DNA of 64,000 nucleotides from Mycobacterium gastri (GTDB lineage Bacteria > Actinomycetota > Actinomycetes > Mycobacteriales > Mycobacteriaceae): positions 1 to 64,000 of the forward strand of contig NZ_LQOX01000111.1 in assembly GCF_002102175.1 (NCBI RefSeq), read 5' to 3'. This document shows, piece after piece, positions 20,211 to 30,096 of this stretch. How positions within the stretch are numbered: position 1 is the stretch's first letter; each line of letters begins with the position of its first letter. The translations under genes and the position numbers were made by a program. The notes under the pieces are model-generated. The model saw only the letters and a list, made by a program, of their open reading frames with translations, ran no database searches and was not told the origin of the DNA.

Positions 20211-21244
20211 GGATTCTCCTCGTGCATCCATTAGTGAGCCGGTGATTGTTGAACTGCCAGTGGATAATTCGGGTGCTCGTGGTCGCTTGCCGTAGCATTT
20301 CGGGTCGCATTTCGCATCGGACATCAGCGGTGTTTGACCCCTAGGTGCGAATGCCGAGCGAAGTTTGCCGCGCCGCGAGAGCTATTGTCAATATCCGACT
20401 TTGGGTTAGCTGACCTAATCGCCTTCGGGTGTCCCGCCGGCACTTTCAATCAGTTTCCGAGTTCGACGAGGCACCCGCTCGGAGGCGAGGCGATGCGTCC
20501 CGCGCCGCGAACGGCGCACCGTCGCAACTGCCTGCCTTCGATGATCTCGGCGCCAGGACCAACCCTCCACTCTTTCGACGAGCCCTTTGAAAGGTGACCG
20601 AGAAATCGTTATGCCTTCGCCAAAGGTGTTGACATGCAACGGCATTTCTATCGTACGTTTGAAGAGAGCGGACCGCGCACGCATTCGAACCTGCCGCTTA
20701 TTCACTCGGGGCGATCAACGGTGGACAGCTGTCGATTGGCTCCCCGCAATCCGAAACTCCGTGGCGAGCAGCTGATATCGCTGCGCACTCCGTCGAGAGC
20801 CAGCGTTTTCACAGGCGATGAGCATCGTTTCAATGGAAGCCTCCGCCTATGTAGGTGAACCCGTGCCCGGTGGACGTGCCAAGTGTGAACAGTGGCCGAG
20901 GTACTCAGCCGCACAATGAGTTTCGCTGCGCTACCGTTCTGGTAGCCCGTGGTTGTTCGACATTCTTTTCAGCATTGCCCAACCAGGCACGGAGCCGGCC
21001 CGGGTTGCCGATTCGTGGTAGCCGTCCAGTCTTGGCGGAACACTCCTGTCGAGCATTGGCCAGGGGGCCGGTTGGTCGCTCACAAAGACGATGTGAGGCA
21101 GGACCGTCGGGGTATTCAGCACGGCTTGTGGTGTCGCTCGACCCGACGTTGTGATGCAAAAGTATTCGTGTTGACACCGAAAAGCACCCGTGTCGAGATC
21201 CAATAGTGCTCATGGTGATACCAAAAGTATCCGTAATCAACTGA
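20211..21244. other. Gene-poor 1.0-kb region
   Basis: Composition is visibly lower in GC than the neighbours, and no frame resembles a known protein. Several short open frames on both strands have no ribosome site and poor codon bias. The first ~100 bases must contain the spmT promoter. AAAAGTATTCG and AAAAGTATCCG occur 60-70 bases apart near 21160-21235. I see no RNA gene. Confidence 0.5.
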
Positions 21245-21470
21245 TCACGCGCCGTCGGTCAACCAGGTATCCGCCGCCGACATGAGTCGCAAAGACCGGC
21301 AGCGTCGGCGCGGCAGCGGGACGGCGGCCGTCCAGACGTGGAACATGGCGTGCAGCACGAACAGCACAACGGCCGCGCCGACGGCCGCCTTGGCCGAAAT
21401 CCGCCGGTAGTTCGCGACAGCCACTATCGAAAGGCCGAGTCCACTCCTTGTGGTGGCGAGTAGTGCCAGT
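21245..21470 (-). pseudogene. Remnant of a membrane protein
   Basis: An open frame on the minus strand reads LALLATTRSGLGLSIVAVA, then a second hydrophobic helix AVGAAVVLFVLHAMFHVW, and ends LTDGA before TGA. It opens directly after a stop and has no start codon or ribosome site. It looks like the last two helices of a small integral membrane protein. The family is not recognised. Other frames over the same DNA give only arginine/proline-rich sequence. Confidence 0.45.
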
Positions 21471-21677
21471 CAGTAAGCGCTGCGCCGCCGTCCGCAGTTC
21501 CTCGATGCACTGCTCGACGCTGATATCGCCGACACCCATGCTTCCCCCACCGCCTGGGCTCGTGACGGCAGGCGCTCCTGCCGTCGCCGACGCTGCGCGA
21601 TGAAAATCGCCGCCACGTTCGGTCAGTACCTGTGAGCCCCGCGCGGGCGATACCAACTATCCAAAGGAGCGAACAAA

Positions 21678-22136
21678 GTGGCAATCACCGTGGAACCCGC
21701 ATTGTCCCCCCACCTCGTCGTCGACGACGCCGCGGCGGCGATCGACTTTTACGTCAAGGCCTTTGACGCCGTCGAGCTGGGTCGGGTACCAGGCCCCGAT
21801 GGCACGCTCATCCATGCCGCGCTGCGCATCAACGGCTTCGTGGTGATGCTCAACGACGACTTCCCGGAAAGCTGCGGTGGCAAGTCGACGACACCGAGGT
21901 CACTGGGCGGAACCCCGGTCACCATCCACCTGACTGTCACCGAGGTCGATGCCAAGTTCCAGCGGGCAGTGGACGCCGGTGCCACCGTGGTAATCCCGTT
22001 GGCAGACCAGTTCTGGGGCGATCGATACGGAGTAGTCGCCGACCCGTTCGGCCACCACTGGTCACTGGGGCAACCCGTCCGGGAGCTCAGCATGGCGGAG
22101 ATTCAAGAGGCCATGTCCGCGCAGGCAACCGGCTAG
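21678..22136 (+). CDS. Glyoxalase/bleomycin-resistance-fold protein (Rv0887c-like)
   Basis: The 152-residue product matches Rv0887c. The vicinal-oxygen-chelate fold is indicated by PHLVVDDAAAAIDFYVKAF at the start, PVTIHLTVTEVDAKF in the middle and WGDRYGVVADPFGHHWSL near the end, similar to PhnB-like proteins. Enzymatic activity is not established. GTG at 21678 follows AAAGGAG by about ten bases. The gene converges with fprB, whose stop is two bases past this stop. Confidence 0.87.
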   Translation: MAITVEPALSPHLVVDDAAAAIDFYVKAFDAVELGRVPGPDGTLIHAALRINGFVVMLNDDFPESCGGKSTTPRSLGGTPVTIHLTVTEVDAKFQRAVDAGATVVIPLADQFWGDRYGVVADPFGHHWSLGQPVRELSMAEIQEAMSAQATG

Positions 22137-22137
22137 T

Positions 22138-23832
22138 TCAGGCCAGCTCACGCAGCCGCGTCAGCAGGCGCCGTCGCAGTGGCGCCGTCTGCTGTTCGCC
22201 GGTCGCCGCCGCAAGCATGTCGGTGACGTCGGTGAATTTGTTGCGCGGCCGCCCGTCGCGGCTGCCGCGGGCGACCTCGGCGGCATCGATGGCACACCAG
22301 CCCGCGGCGTCGATGACGTCGGGCTGACGCGTGGTCACCAGGTGGTCCAGCGCCGCCGGCTTGCCCACCGGATCGGTGAGCTTGCCCGCATTGAAGTCGG
22401 CCACCAACCCCTGAACGGTTTGCCAGGAACAGGATTTGTTCGTACCGATGAACCCGGTCGGCCCGCGCTTGATCCAGCCCGCGACATAGGCACCCGGCAC
22501 CGGCTGCCCGGTACCCGGATCGACGACCCGGCCACCGTCGTTGGGCACGACGGCCGCCGCCTCGTCGAACGGCAGATCACGAATCCGCTTGCCGCGGTAA
22601 CCGATCGACGTCAGCACCAGACCCGCGTCAAGCCGGCGCATCTCGTCGGTGCCGGTGACGGCGAACTCGACGCCGGTGGCCCGTTGGGATCCCAGGACGC
22701 GGCGGGGTGTGAGCTGATAGGCCAGCCGGATTCGCGGCTGCGACGCCGGGCTCGACCCGTCGCCCAGGGTGCTCAGGATCTCCAGCTTGGCTTTCGTCAG
22801 CGGCTCCGAGACGGTTGCCAAGTCCTCGAGGACCCGCTTGTGGTCGTCGCGGTCGAGCACCACGTCGGACGCGGCGGTAAGCCCGATCAACTCGGGCAGG
22901 GTGAACGCCGAGTGAGCGGGTCCGCGGCGGGCAGCGATCACCACCTCACGGACCGCCGAGCCGCGCAGCGCCTGCAGCGCATGATCGGCGATGTCGGTCC
23001 GGGCCAGGTCACCCGGGTCGGCGGTGAGCACCCGTGCCACGTCGAGAGCGACATTGCCGTTGCCGATGATCACGACGCGGTCGTGACCGAGATCGACCGG
23101 GAGATCGACGAAGTCGGGATGGCCGTTGACCCACGCGACCAGCTCCGTCGCGGTACCGGTGCCGGGTAACCCCATTCCGCCGACGTCGAGGCGACGGTCG
23201 TCGGGGGCGCCGACTGCGTACACCACGGCGTGGTGGTGGGCCAACAGATCGGCGTGCGTCAGGTGCTTGCCGATCTCGAGGTTGAGGTAGAACCGGAACC
23301 GGTCATGGCGCGCGACCCGGTCGAACAGTGTGGTGACCCGCTTGGTGTTCGGGTGATCCGGCGCCACCCCGGCGCGCACCAGCCCGTAGGGCGTGGGCAG
23401 CTTCTCGAAAACGTTGACGTGCACCCCCGGTTGGACCAGAAGCTCGTCGGCGGCATACATCGCGGCGGGTCCGGATCCGACAATGGCAACGGTCAGCGGA
23501 TGGCGGCGGGCATGCACCTCGGCGGCCGGGATCACGGGGGCCAGTTTCGACGTCGGCGGCAGCTTCGCATCGGCGGGCCGCTTCGGATAATACGAGGCGT
23601 TGATCTCGACGAACGGCAGTTGCCGCGATTCCAGCCTGCTATCCGGTGAAATCGCTCCCACCGGGCAGGCGCTCACGCAGGCGCCACAGTCGACGCACGC
23701 CACCGGATCGATATACAGCATCTCCGACGTGGCAAACCCCGGCTCGTCCGGCGAGGGATGGATGCAATTGACCGGGCAGGCAAAGACACAGGACGCGTCA
23801 TTGCAGCACGACTGGGTAATAACGTGCGGCAT
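22138..23832 (-). CDS. fprB: FprB, ferredoxin-fused NADPH-ferredoxin reductase
   Basis: This 564-residue fusion matches Rv0886. Residues 1-60 form a bacterial ferredoxin domain with two iron-sulfur cysteine sets, CNDASCVFACPVNC and CVDCGACVSACPV. The remaining residues form an adrenodoxin-reductase-type flavoprotein with FAD motif VAIVGSGPAAMYAAD, NADPH motif VVIIGNGNVALDVARVL and the C-terminal GWIKRGPTGFIGTNK. It transfers electrons from NADPH to ferredoxins or P450s. It begins six bases after the AurF-like gene, so the diiron oxygenase may draw electrons from FprB; that pairing is inference. Confidence 0.94.
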   Translation of the reverse strand: MPHVITQSCCNDASCVFACPVNCIHPSPDEPGFATSEMLYIDPVACVDCGACVSACPVGAISPDSRLESRQLPFVEINASYYPKRPADAKLPPTSKLAPVIPAAEVHARRHPLTVAIVGSGPAAMYAADELLVQPGVHVNVFEKLPTPYGLVRAGVAPDHPNTKRVTTLFDRVARHDRFRFYLNLEIGKHLTHADLLAHHHAVVYAVGAPDDRRLDVGGMGLPGTGTATELVAWVNGHPDFVDLPVDLGHDRVVIIGNGNVALDVARVLTADPGDLARTDIADHALQALRGSAVREVVIAARRGPAHSAFTLPELIGLTAASDVVLDRDDHKRVLEDLATVSEPLTKAKLEILSTLGDGSSPASQPRIRLAYQLTPRRVLGSQRATGVEFAVTGTDEMRRLDAGLVLTSIGYRGKRIRDLPFDEAAAVVPNDGGRVVDPGTGQPVPGAYVAGWIKRGPTGFIGTNKSCSWQTVQGLVADFNAGKLTDPVGKPAALDHLVTTRQPDVIDAAGWCAIDAAEVARGSRDGRPRNKFTDVTDMLAAATGEQQTAPLRRRLLTRLRELA

Positions 23833-23838
23833 AAAGGA

Positions 23839-24864
23839 TTACGCGGCCGGGGCAGCAGCCAGGTGCTGACGCTGCGGCTCGCTGCGGTAGCGCGACGGCT
23901 CGCCATTGATCTTGCACAGCCGCCACATGAGCCGGGCCAGGCGACTTTCCATCAACCCGGTGTCGTAAGCCAGCATCCGTACGTCGGCGAACATGTCGCG
24001 CAACCACTTTCGCGACTGCGGCGACCGGAAGAACAGCTCCTTCTTCACCTCACGCGGGATGTCGAATTCCTCCCAGAACGCCTTGGGCGGCACCACGATT
24101 GCGTTACACAACATCCGCATGGTCAGCGGGAAGTACAACGACGTCCAGAATCGCTGCCGCTTGGTCAACTGCGGCAACCGCTTACGTAGGAACTCATGCG
24201 CGAAGGAGATGTGCCGAGCTTCCTCGGCCACGTGAATGGACATCACCCGTTCCATGATCGGATGCAGCGTCTTACCCTCACGCAACACATTCTTCTGGGT
24301 GTGGTCGATGGGCTCCTCGCCGGCGAGTACCCCGATGAAGAAGGCCACCGGCAGCGGGCCGGCCACCAGCGGGATGAACGGCGAAACCCAGCGCAGCCGC
24401 CGCGGCATCCCCGCAACGTCGGCGCCGACACGGTTGATCATCTCCTGGAACATCATGGTGTGGTTGCACTCTTCAACCGATTCATGCAGGCAATACCGAT
24501 ATTCCGGTGACCCGTTGGGCATCCAGAACGTGTAGTTCATCAGGCCGCGGATCAGGATGGACTCGAAGTGCAGCCCGACCTTGGCCACGTTGGCCTGACG
24601 CCACATCCCGATCTTGATCTTGCGCTCGTCGGGCTGCGCCAGATACCAGGGGTGGCGGCCCAACGGGTCCGTCGCCGGCAGTATCCACCGCGGATCGTTG
24701 TCGGTGACAGCGAATTCCGGTGACTCCCAATCGATGTCGGTGTACGGATTGAAGTTTCGCCGCACCGACCCCTCGGACAGTGTGGCGAGCATCTCCACGT
24801 ACTCGGTGTCGTCCCGAACCTCCATGTTGCGGCGCCAACGCCGAACCATGCGCGTCTTGTCCAC
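23839..24864 (-). CDS. AurF-like diiron oxygenase family protein (Rv0885-like)
   Basis: The 341-residue product is all-helical with the carboxylate/histidine motifs of a ferritin-like diiron centre: HFESILIRG, ESVEECNHTMMF and HVAEEARHISFAHEF. This fits the AurF p-aminobenzoate N-oxygenase family. The substrate is unknown. The conserved operon with fprB six bases downstream gives a plausible electron donor. The ATG at 24864 (MDKTRMVRRWRRN) is divergent from serC across 219 bases. Confidence 0.85.
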   Translation of the reverse strand: MDKTRMVRRWRRNMEVRDDTEYVEMLATLSEGSVRRNFNPYTDIDWESPEFAVTDNDPRWILPATDPLGRHPWYLAQPDERKIKIGMWRQANVAKVGLHFESILIRGLMNYTFWMPNGSPEYRYCLHESVEECNHTMMFQEMINRVGADVAGMPRRLRWVSPFIPLVAGPLPVAFFIGVLAGEEPIDHTQKNVLREGKTLHPIMERVMSIHVAEEARHISFAHEFLRKRLPQLTKRQRFWTSLYFPLTMRMLCNAIVVPPKAFWEEFDIPREVKKELFFRSPQSRKWLRDMFADVRMLAYDTGLMESRLARLMWRLCKINGEPSRYRSEPQRQHLAAAPAA

Positions 24865-24999
24865 TGAGAAGCCTCCCCGATGAGGTTTGTGTTGAGGTTT
24901 ACCCTCGGACGTCCGATAAACACGGTACCGCTGGTACCGGGAATTATCCAGACCCGCCGGCGGGCTGTGTCCTGGTCCGCATCGATCGATTGGGTGTGA

Positions 25000-26214
<1,215 letters not shown>

Positions 26215-26229
26215 CCTGCTCGTTATCCG

Positions 26230-26265
26230 CCCGCAACCGTCCCGCGTGTCAGCGCGGGTTGCGGG
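26230..26265 (+). terminator. Hairpin downstream of serC
   Basis: CCCGCAACC pairs with GGTTGCGGG, with an inner CCGCG/CGCGG stem and a short loop. There is no T-tract, as is common for mycobacterial terminators. It lies 15 bases past the serC stop and before sepH, so it probably separates the two transcripts. Confidence 0.6.
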
Positions 26266-26334
26266 ATTGGCTGCATTAAAGTGCGCACGTAACAGGTCTG
26301 GTGCTCAGCTGCACGGAACCTGCGAGGAGAAGCC

Positions 26335-27090
26335 ATGCGGGAACTCAAACTGGTTGGGCTGGACGCCGACGGCAAATACCTCATCTGCGAGGGCGCCAAA
26401 CCGGCCGAAACATTCAAGCTGGCGGCCGACGACCGATTGCGGGCGGTCTTGAGCGGCAATACGGCGCACCCGGTTCAACCACACCTGGACATGGAAATAA
26501 CGAATATGTTGAGCCCCAAGGAAATTCAGGCCAGGATCCGCGCCGGAGCATCGGTGGAGCAGGTGGCCACCGCGTCGGGCTCCGATCTGGCGCGCATCCA
26601 GCGGTTCGCCCACCCGGTATTGCTGGAACGGTCGCGTGCCGCTGAGCTGGCAACGGCCGCGCACCCGATGCTGTCGGACGGCCCCGCGGTGCTGACCCTG
26701 CTCGAAACCATCACCACTGCGCTGCTGACGCGTGGCCTCAACCCGGAGAAACTCAGCTGGGACGCGTGGCGCAACGAAGACGGCCGCTGGACGGTGCAGC
26801 TTGCGTGGCAGGCCGGCCGTTCCGACAACCTCGCGCATTTCCGCTACACACCGGGCGCGCATGGCGGCACCGTCACCGCGATCGACGACGCGGCCAGTGA
26901 GCTCATCGACCCGGACTTCAAATCACCGCTGCGGCCGGTGGCTCCGGTGGCACACCTCGCCTTCGACGAACCACCCCGGCCGGCGCCGGCCCCACCGGTC
27001 GAAGCACCGGCCAGCAGCCGGCGGGCCAAGCCGGCCATCCCGGCCTGGGAGGACGTCTTGCTCGGGGTGCGCTCCGGCGGGCAGCGCTAA
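26335..27090 (+). CDS. sepH: SepH, FtsZ-regulating cell-division protein (DUF3071)
   Basis: The 251-residue protein matches Rv0883c. Residues 1-170 form the DUF3071 domain with a helix-turn-helix-like segment, SPKEIQARIRAGASVEQVA. A disordered Pro/Ala-rich linker (about 195-235) follows, ending in a short conserved tail (PAWEDVLLGVRSGG). SepH in Streptomyces and mycobacteria binds FtsZ and stimulates its assembly. ATG at 26335 follows GCGAGGAGAAGCC. It converges with, and overlaps by four bases, the DUF2537 gene. Confidence 0.9.
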   Translation: MRELKLVGLDADGKYLICEGAKPAETFKLAADDRLRAVLSGNTAHPVQPHLDMEITNMLSPKEIQARIRAGASVEQVATASGSDLARIQRFAHPVLLERSRAAELATAAHPMLSDGPAVLTLLETITTALLTRGLNPEKLSWDAWRNEDGRWTVQLAWQAGRSDNLAHFRYTPGAHGGTVTAIDDAASELIDPDFKSPLRPVAPVAHLAFDEPPRPAPAPPVEAPASSRRAKPAIPAWEDVLLGVRSGGQR

Positions 27091-27383
27091 GCACGCCCCA
27101 ACCCGGTCATCGCGAGCAGCGTCAACCACGCCACCGCGACCCCTACTCCCGCACCCAGGACAAACCAGCGCAGCACCGGAGTGCGCCGCCAGCCCCAGAG
27201 GGTCGGCGCCAGCCCACCGACCGCCACCACATTGAGCCCGACCGCCAGCAACGGGTGCACCCGGATCAGCCCCAGGCTGAGCACCGCCATCCCTACCCCG
27301 GTCACAGCGGCGACGAAACCGGCTACCACCAAACCCGTTGCCCACGGCACAGATTCGTCGCGCGCTTCGAGCTCCCGGCTCAC
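27087..27383 (-). CDS. DUF2537 membrane protein (Rv0882-like)
   Basis: The 98-residue product has three predicted transmembrane helices (about 15-38, 45-62, 70-93) and matches Rv0882. The GTG start at 27383 overlaps the stop of the SpoU methylase gene as GTGA, so it is the last gene of a coupled unit. The function is unknown. Confidence 0.82.
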   Translation of the reverse strand: MSRELEARDESVPWATGLVVAGFVAAVTGVGMAVLSLGLIRVHPLLAVGLNVVAVGGLAPTLWGWRRTPVLRWFVLGAGVGVAVAWLTLLAMTGLGRA

Positions 27384-28207
27384 CGGCCAAGCCTAGCCCG
27401 CTCGTAGAAAGCCAGCGCGGCCGCCGTCGCCACGTTGAGTGAGTCGGTGCCCCGCGACATCGGGATCCGCACCCGCAGATCGCTGATCCGCAAGGCGGCG
27501 GCGGTCAGTCCCGGGCCCTCGGCACCGACCAACAACGCAATCGGTTGTTCGCGCACCGCGTCCATCGCCTCGCCCAGCTGCCGCGCGTCGCCGCGCGGAG
27601 TCATTGCCAACAACCGAAAGCCCTTTTCTTGCAGCATCACCAAGTCGGCCGGCCAGTCGGCTGCTCGAGCGTAGGGCACCAGCAATGCGTGACCCATGGA
27701 CACCCGGACCGCGCGACGGTACAGCGGGTCGGCACAACCGCTGCCGAACACCACCGCATCTACCCCCAACCCCGCGGCGTTGCGAAAGATCGACCCCAGG
27801 TTTTCGTGATCGTTGACCCCCTCGAGCACGACCACGGTGCGAGCGCCGTCGACCACCTCGGTAACGCTGGGCTCCGGTAACCGGCTTGCCGAGGCCAGCA
27901 CCCCCCGGTTGAGGTGAAACCCGACAGCCTGCGCCATGACGTCCGCGGAGGCTCGGTAGTAGGGCGCCGGGCTGCCGGCCAAGTCGTCCCTGAGCTCGGC
28001 CAGCCTGCGGTCGGTGCCAAGCATTGCCCGCGGGGTAAAGCGCGAAGCCAGCATGCGCTGCACGACCAGCACACCCTCGGCGATCACCAGGCCTTTCCCG
28101 GACGGCAGGTCAGGCCTGCGGTCAACGCTGTTCAGGTCGCGGAAATCGTCAAGGCGGGGATCGTCGGGATCGCTGATGTCTTGAACGTCGACGTCGGGGA
28201 CGGTCAC
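27380..28207 (-). CDS. SpoU/TrmH-family RNA 2'-O-methyltransferase (Rv0881-like)
   Basis: The 275-residue product has the SPOUT knot motifs [17 protein letters not shown] (motif 1), LVGAEGPGL (motif 2) and [18 protein letters not shown] (motif 3). It should methylate a ribose 2'-OH on rRNA or tRNA with S-adenosylmethionine; the target nucleotide cannot be assigned. The GTG start overlaps the MarR gene stop (GTGA), and its own stop overlaps the DUF2537 start. Confidence 0.9.
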   Translation of the reverse strand: MTVPDVDVQDISDPDDPRLDDFRDLNSVDRRPDLPSGKGLVIAEGVLVVQRMLASRFTPRAMLGTDRRLAELRDDLAGSPAPYYRASADVMAQAVGFHLNRGVLASASRLPEPSVTEVVDGARTVVVLEGVNDHENLGSIFRNAAGLGVDAVVFGSGCADPLYRRAVRVSMGHALLVPYARAADWPADLVMLQEKGFRLLAMTPRGDARQLGEAMDAVREQPIALLVGAEGPGLTAAALRISDLRVRIPMSRGTDSLNVATAAALAFYERARLGR

Positions 28208-28635
28208 GGGCTTTCGTCGACCAGGGCCACCATGATGTCGGCGGCGTGCCGCAGGGTGTCACGTTTGCCGCTGTCGAGCGTCGCGAGCCGTTCGGCCAGC
28301 CACTCCTGACGGGCTCGCCGCGCGGCTCTGACCAACTCCGCGCCGGCTTGGGATACCGATACCAGCACCTGACGGCCATCCACGGGATGCGGGGTGCGGT
28401 CCACCAGACCCACGTCGGCCAGCGAGGCGATCACCCGGGTCATCGACGGTGGGCGGACCCGTTCCCGGACGGCCAGTGCGCCGGGCGTCATCGCGCCCTC
28501 GTTGGCCAGCGTTGTCAATGCCGACAGCTGCGATAAGGACACCGGAGATGACGGGTTCCGGAATCGAAGTTGGCGCGCCAAGCGCATGACCGCCAGCGAC
28601 AAGTCGCTCGCCAGCTGCGCATCGCTGTCAGGCAC
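28204..28635 (-). CDS. MarR-family transcriptional regulator (Rv0880-like)
   Basis: The 143-residue protein has a winged-helix core: [20 protein letters not shown], then [18 protein letters not shown] as recognition helix, and the wing containing [11 protein letters not shown]. It matches Rv0880. MarR proteins bind palindromes as dimers, often near their own promoters. It leads a three-gene overlapping unit, so it may regulate its own operon. The upstream 220 bases to the divergent DUF2530 gene should hold the operator. Confidence 0.9.
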   Translation of the reverse strand: MPDSDAQLASDLSLAVMRLARQLRFRNPSSPVSLSQLSALTTLANEGAMTPGALAVRERVRPPSMTRVIASLADVGLVDRTPHPVDGRQVLVSVSQAGAELVRAARRARQEWLAERLATLDSGKRDTLRHAADIMVALVDESP

Positions 28636-28854
28636 AGCGCGAGGTTACAACGGAACCCCAGTGCTCGCGATCAGAACGACGGCAAACCGCGCCAGGCCAC
28701 GATTTTCATCTCCCCGCATCGGGGCGCACCCCCTCAACGCTCCTGGCGACAACCTCCGCGCCGTCGTTACGCACACTCGGCCGCTAAGTCCGGCGCCGCG
28801 ACCGTGCGCTGCTGTGTACCCGGCTGGCATCGTCGCGGGCTATGTTGAAACCCG

Positions 28855-29133
28855 ATGATGAGTGACGAACCTGACCACAATCCCGAGCCGCCACCATTAC
28901 CGGCAGCGCTACTGGAAGTGTGGCCGGTCATCGCGGTCGGCGCACTCGGCTGGGTGGCCGCGGCGGTGGCCGCATTCGCCGTACCCAGTCTTCAGACATG
29001 GCGTCCGGTGACAGTGGCCGGGCTAGCGGTGGGGATGCTCGGCACGGGCATCTTCGTCTGGCAACTTGCCGCCGCCCGCCGCGGTGCTCGCGGCGCTCAA
29101 GCCGGACTCGAGACGTATCTGGACCACCAGTAA
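28855..29133 (+). CDS. DUF2530 membrane protein (Rv0879c-like)
   Basis: The 92-residue product has a Pro-rich N-terminus (EPPPLPAALLEVWP) and two transmembrane helices (about 24-45 and 53-72). It matches Rv0879c. The start may be either codon of the ATGATG pair. The function is unknown. Confidence 0.8.
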   Translation: MMSDEPDHNPEPPPLPAALLEVWPVIAVGALGWVAAAVAAFAVPSLQTWRPVTVAGLAVGMLGTGIFVWQLAAARRGARGAQAGLETYLDHQ

Positions 29134-29173
29134 GACCAAAAATAGTGGCGCAAAACACATCTGGGAGGACAAA

Positions 29174-29629
29174 TTGGTAGCTCCGCTGCTACAGGCGCAG
29201 GTTGACATCGATGCGCCGCCCTCGAAAGTCTGGGCGCTGATATCCGATTTGCGGCGAATGCCGCAATGGAGCCCGCAATGTCGCTGGACGCACCAGTTCG
29301 GTCCGCTGCGCCGTGGCACCCGCACCATTAACCTCAACCGTCGCAACCGGTTGTTCTGGCCGACAACCTGCACCGTCGTCGAAGTAATCCCGGAGCAGAA
29401 GCTGGCGTTCCGGGTCGACACCAACCGCAGCATCTGGAGCTACGAGCTGGAGCCGAATGGCGAGGGGACCCGGGTCACCGAGAGCCGCCACGCCGAAAAC
29501 GGGGTCAGCGCGTTTTCCAACTTGTCGGTGAACGCACTCTTGGGAGGCACCACGAACTTCGAACGCGAATTGGTCGACGGCATGAACACCTCGCTGGCAA
29601 AGATCAAGGCGGCCACCGAAAAAGTCTGA
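29174..29629 (+). CDS. SRPBCC/polyketide-cyclase-like lipid-binding protein
   Basis: The 151-residue product starts LVAPLLQAQVDIDAPPSKVW, the beginning of a START/SRPBCC fold, and continues with DLRRMPQWSP and a long C-terminal helix (FERELVDGMNTSLAKIK). Such proteins hold hydrophobic ligands in a helix-grip cavity. The TTG at 29174 is preceded at ideal spacing by GGGAGGAC, so I prefer it to a frame 36 codons longer that overlaps the DUF2530 gene. The ligand is unknown. Confidence 0.8.
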   Translation: MVAPLLQAQVDIDAPPSKVWALISDLRRMPQWSPQCRWTHQFGPLRRGTRTINLNRRNRLFWPTTCTVVEVIPEQKLAFRVDTNRSIWSYELEPNGEGTRVTESRHAENGVSAFSNLSVNALLGGTTNFERELVDGMNTSLAKIKAATEKV

Positions 29630-29784
29630 TATGTAGGGACGGTTTGTCAAGGGGACACGGCGAATTGACCCTGATTTCGTTGCAGGGCAGGGATTTTCCT
29701 GTTCCCCGATGGCTGCTGTTGTGGACGTCGCCCGGAGCCGAGGTCAGGGCTGGGGCCGCGAGGCCCCACCCCGGGAGGGGCTTG

Positions 29785-29909
29785 GCCTTGACCGCGGCGA
29801 GGACGACGTCATCGTGTTGCGGCTATAGGGGAATCAGGGAATTGGGGAGAACCGTGGGGGGATCGAGGGGTCGAGGTCAGCGTGTCGTTTCGCGACGCGT
29901 GGTCAAGGC
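29785..29909. repeat. Inverted repeat GCCTTGACC(G/A)CGCG
   Basis: The arms are 29785-29796 and 29896-29909, separated by about 100 bases. The match is near perfect over 12-14 bases. Confidence 0.75.
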
Positions 29910-30077
29910 TGATATGCGCGGGTTGGTTACCGCAGGACCGGGTGTTCGGCTGGGAGCGTAGCGCGGGTCTAAGGACGAGCGTGGCCAGGCAAGCCTCGGC
30001 GGCCACCGGTTGCTCATAGCCTGAGGACGCGTTGCTCCTCGCGCTGTGACCTGGATGATCCGATCCCTCCACGGTTC
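29849..30077. repeat. 17-bp inverted repeat GAACCGTGG(G/A)GGGATCG
   Basis: The left arm is 29849-29865 and the right arm 30061-30077 on the other strand, with 16 of 17 bases matching. They enclose about 195 bases with no gene, the size of a miniature element. The right arm lies 20 bases from the IS110 transposase stop. Confidence 0.7.
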
Positions 30078-30096
30078 GGTTCGGGGGCCAAGGGTT

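Larger units (their letters stand above)
29630..30096. other. 467-bp non-coding region beside the IS110 element
   Basis: No gene is visible. The region is rich in potential secondary structure: a perfect hairpin GGGGCC-GCGA-GGCCCC at 29752-29767, and two nested inverted-repeat pairs listed separately. It probably contains the IS110 right end close to 30096 and possibly the end of an older element. Confidence 0.5.
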
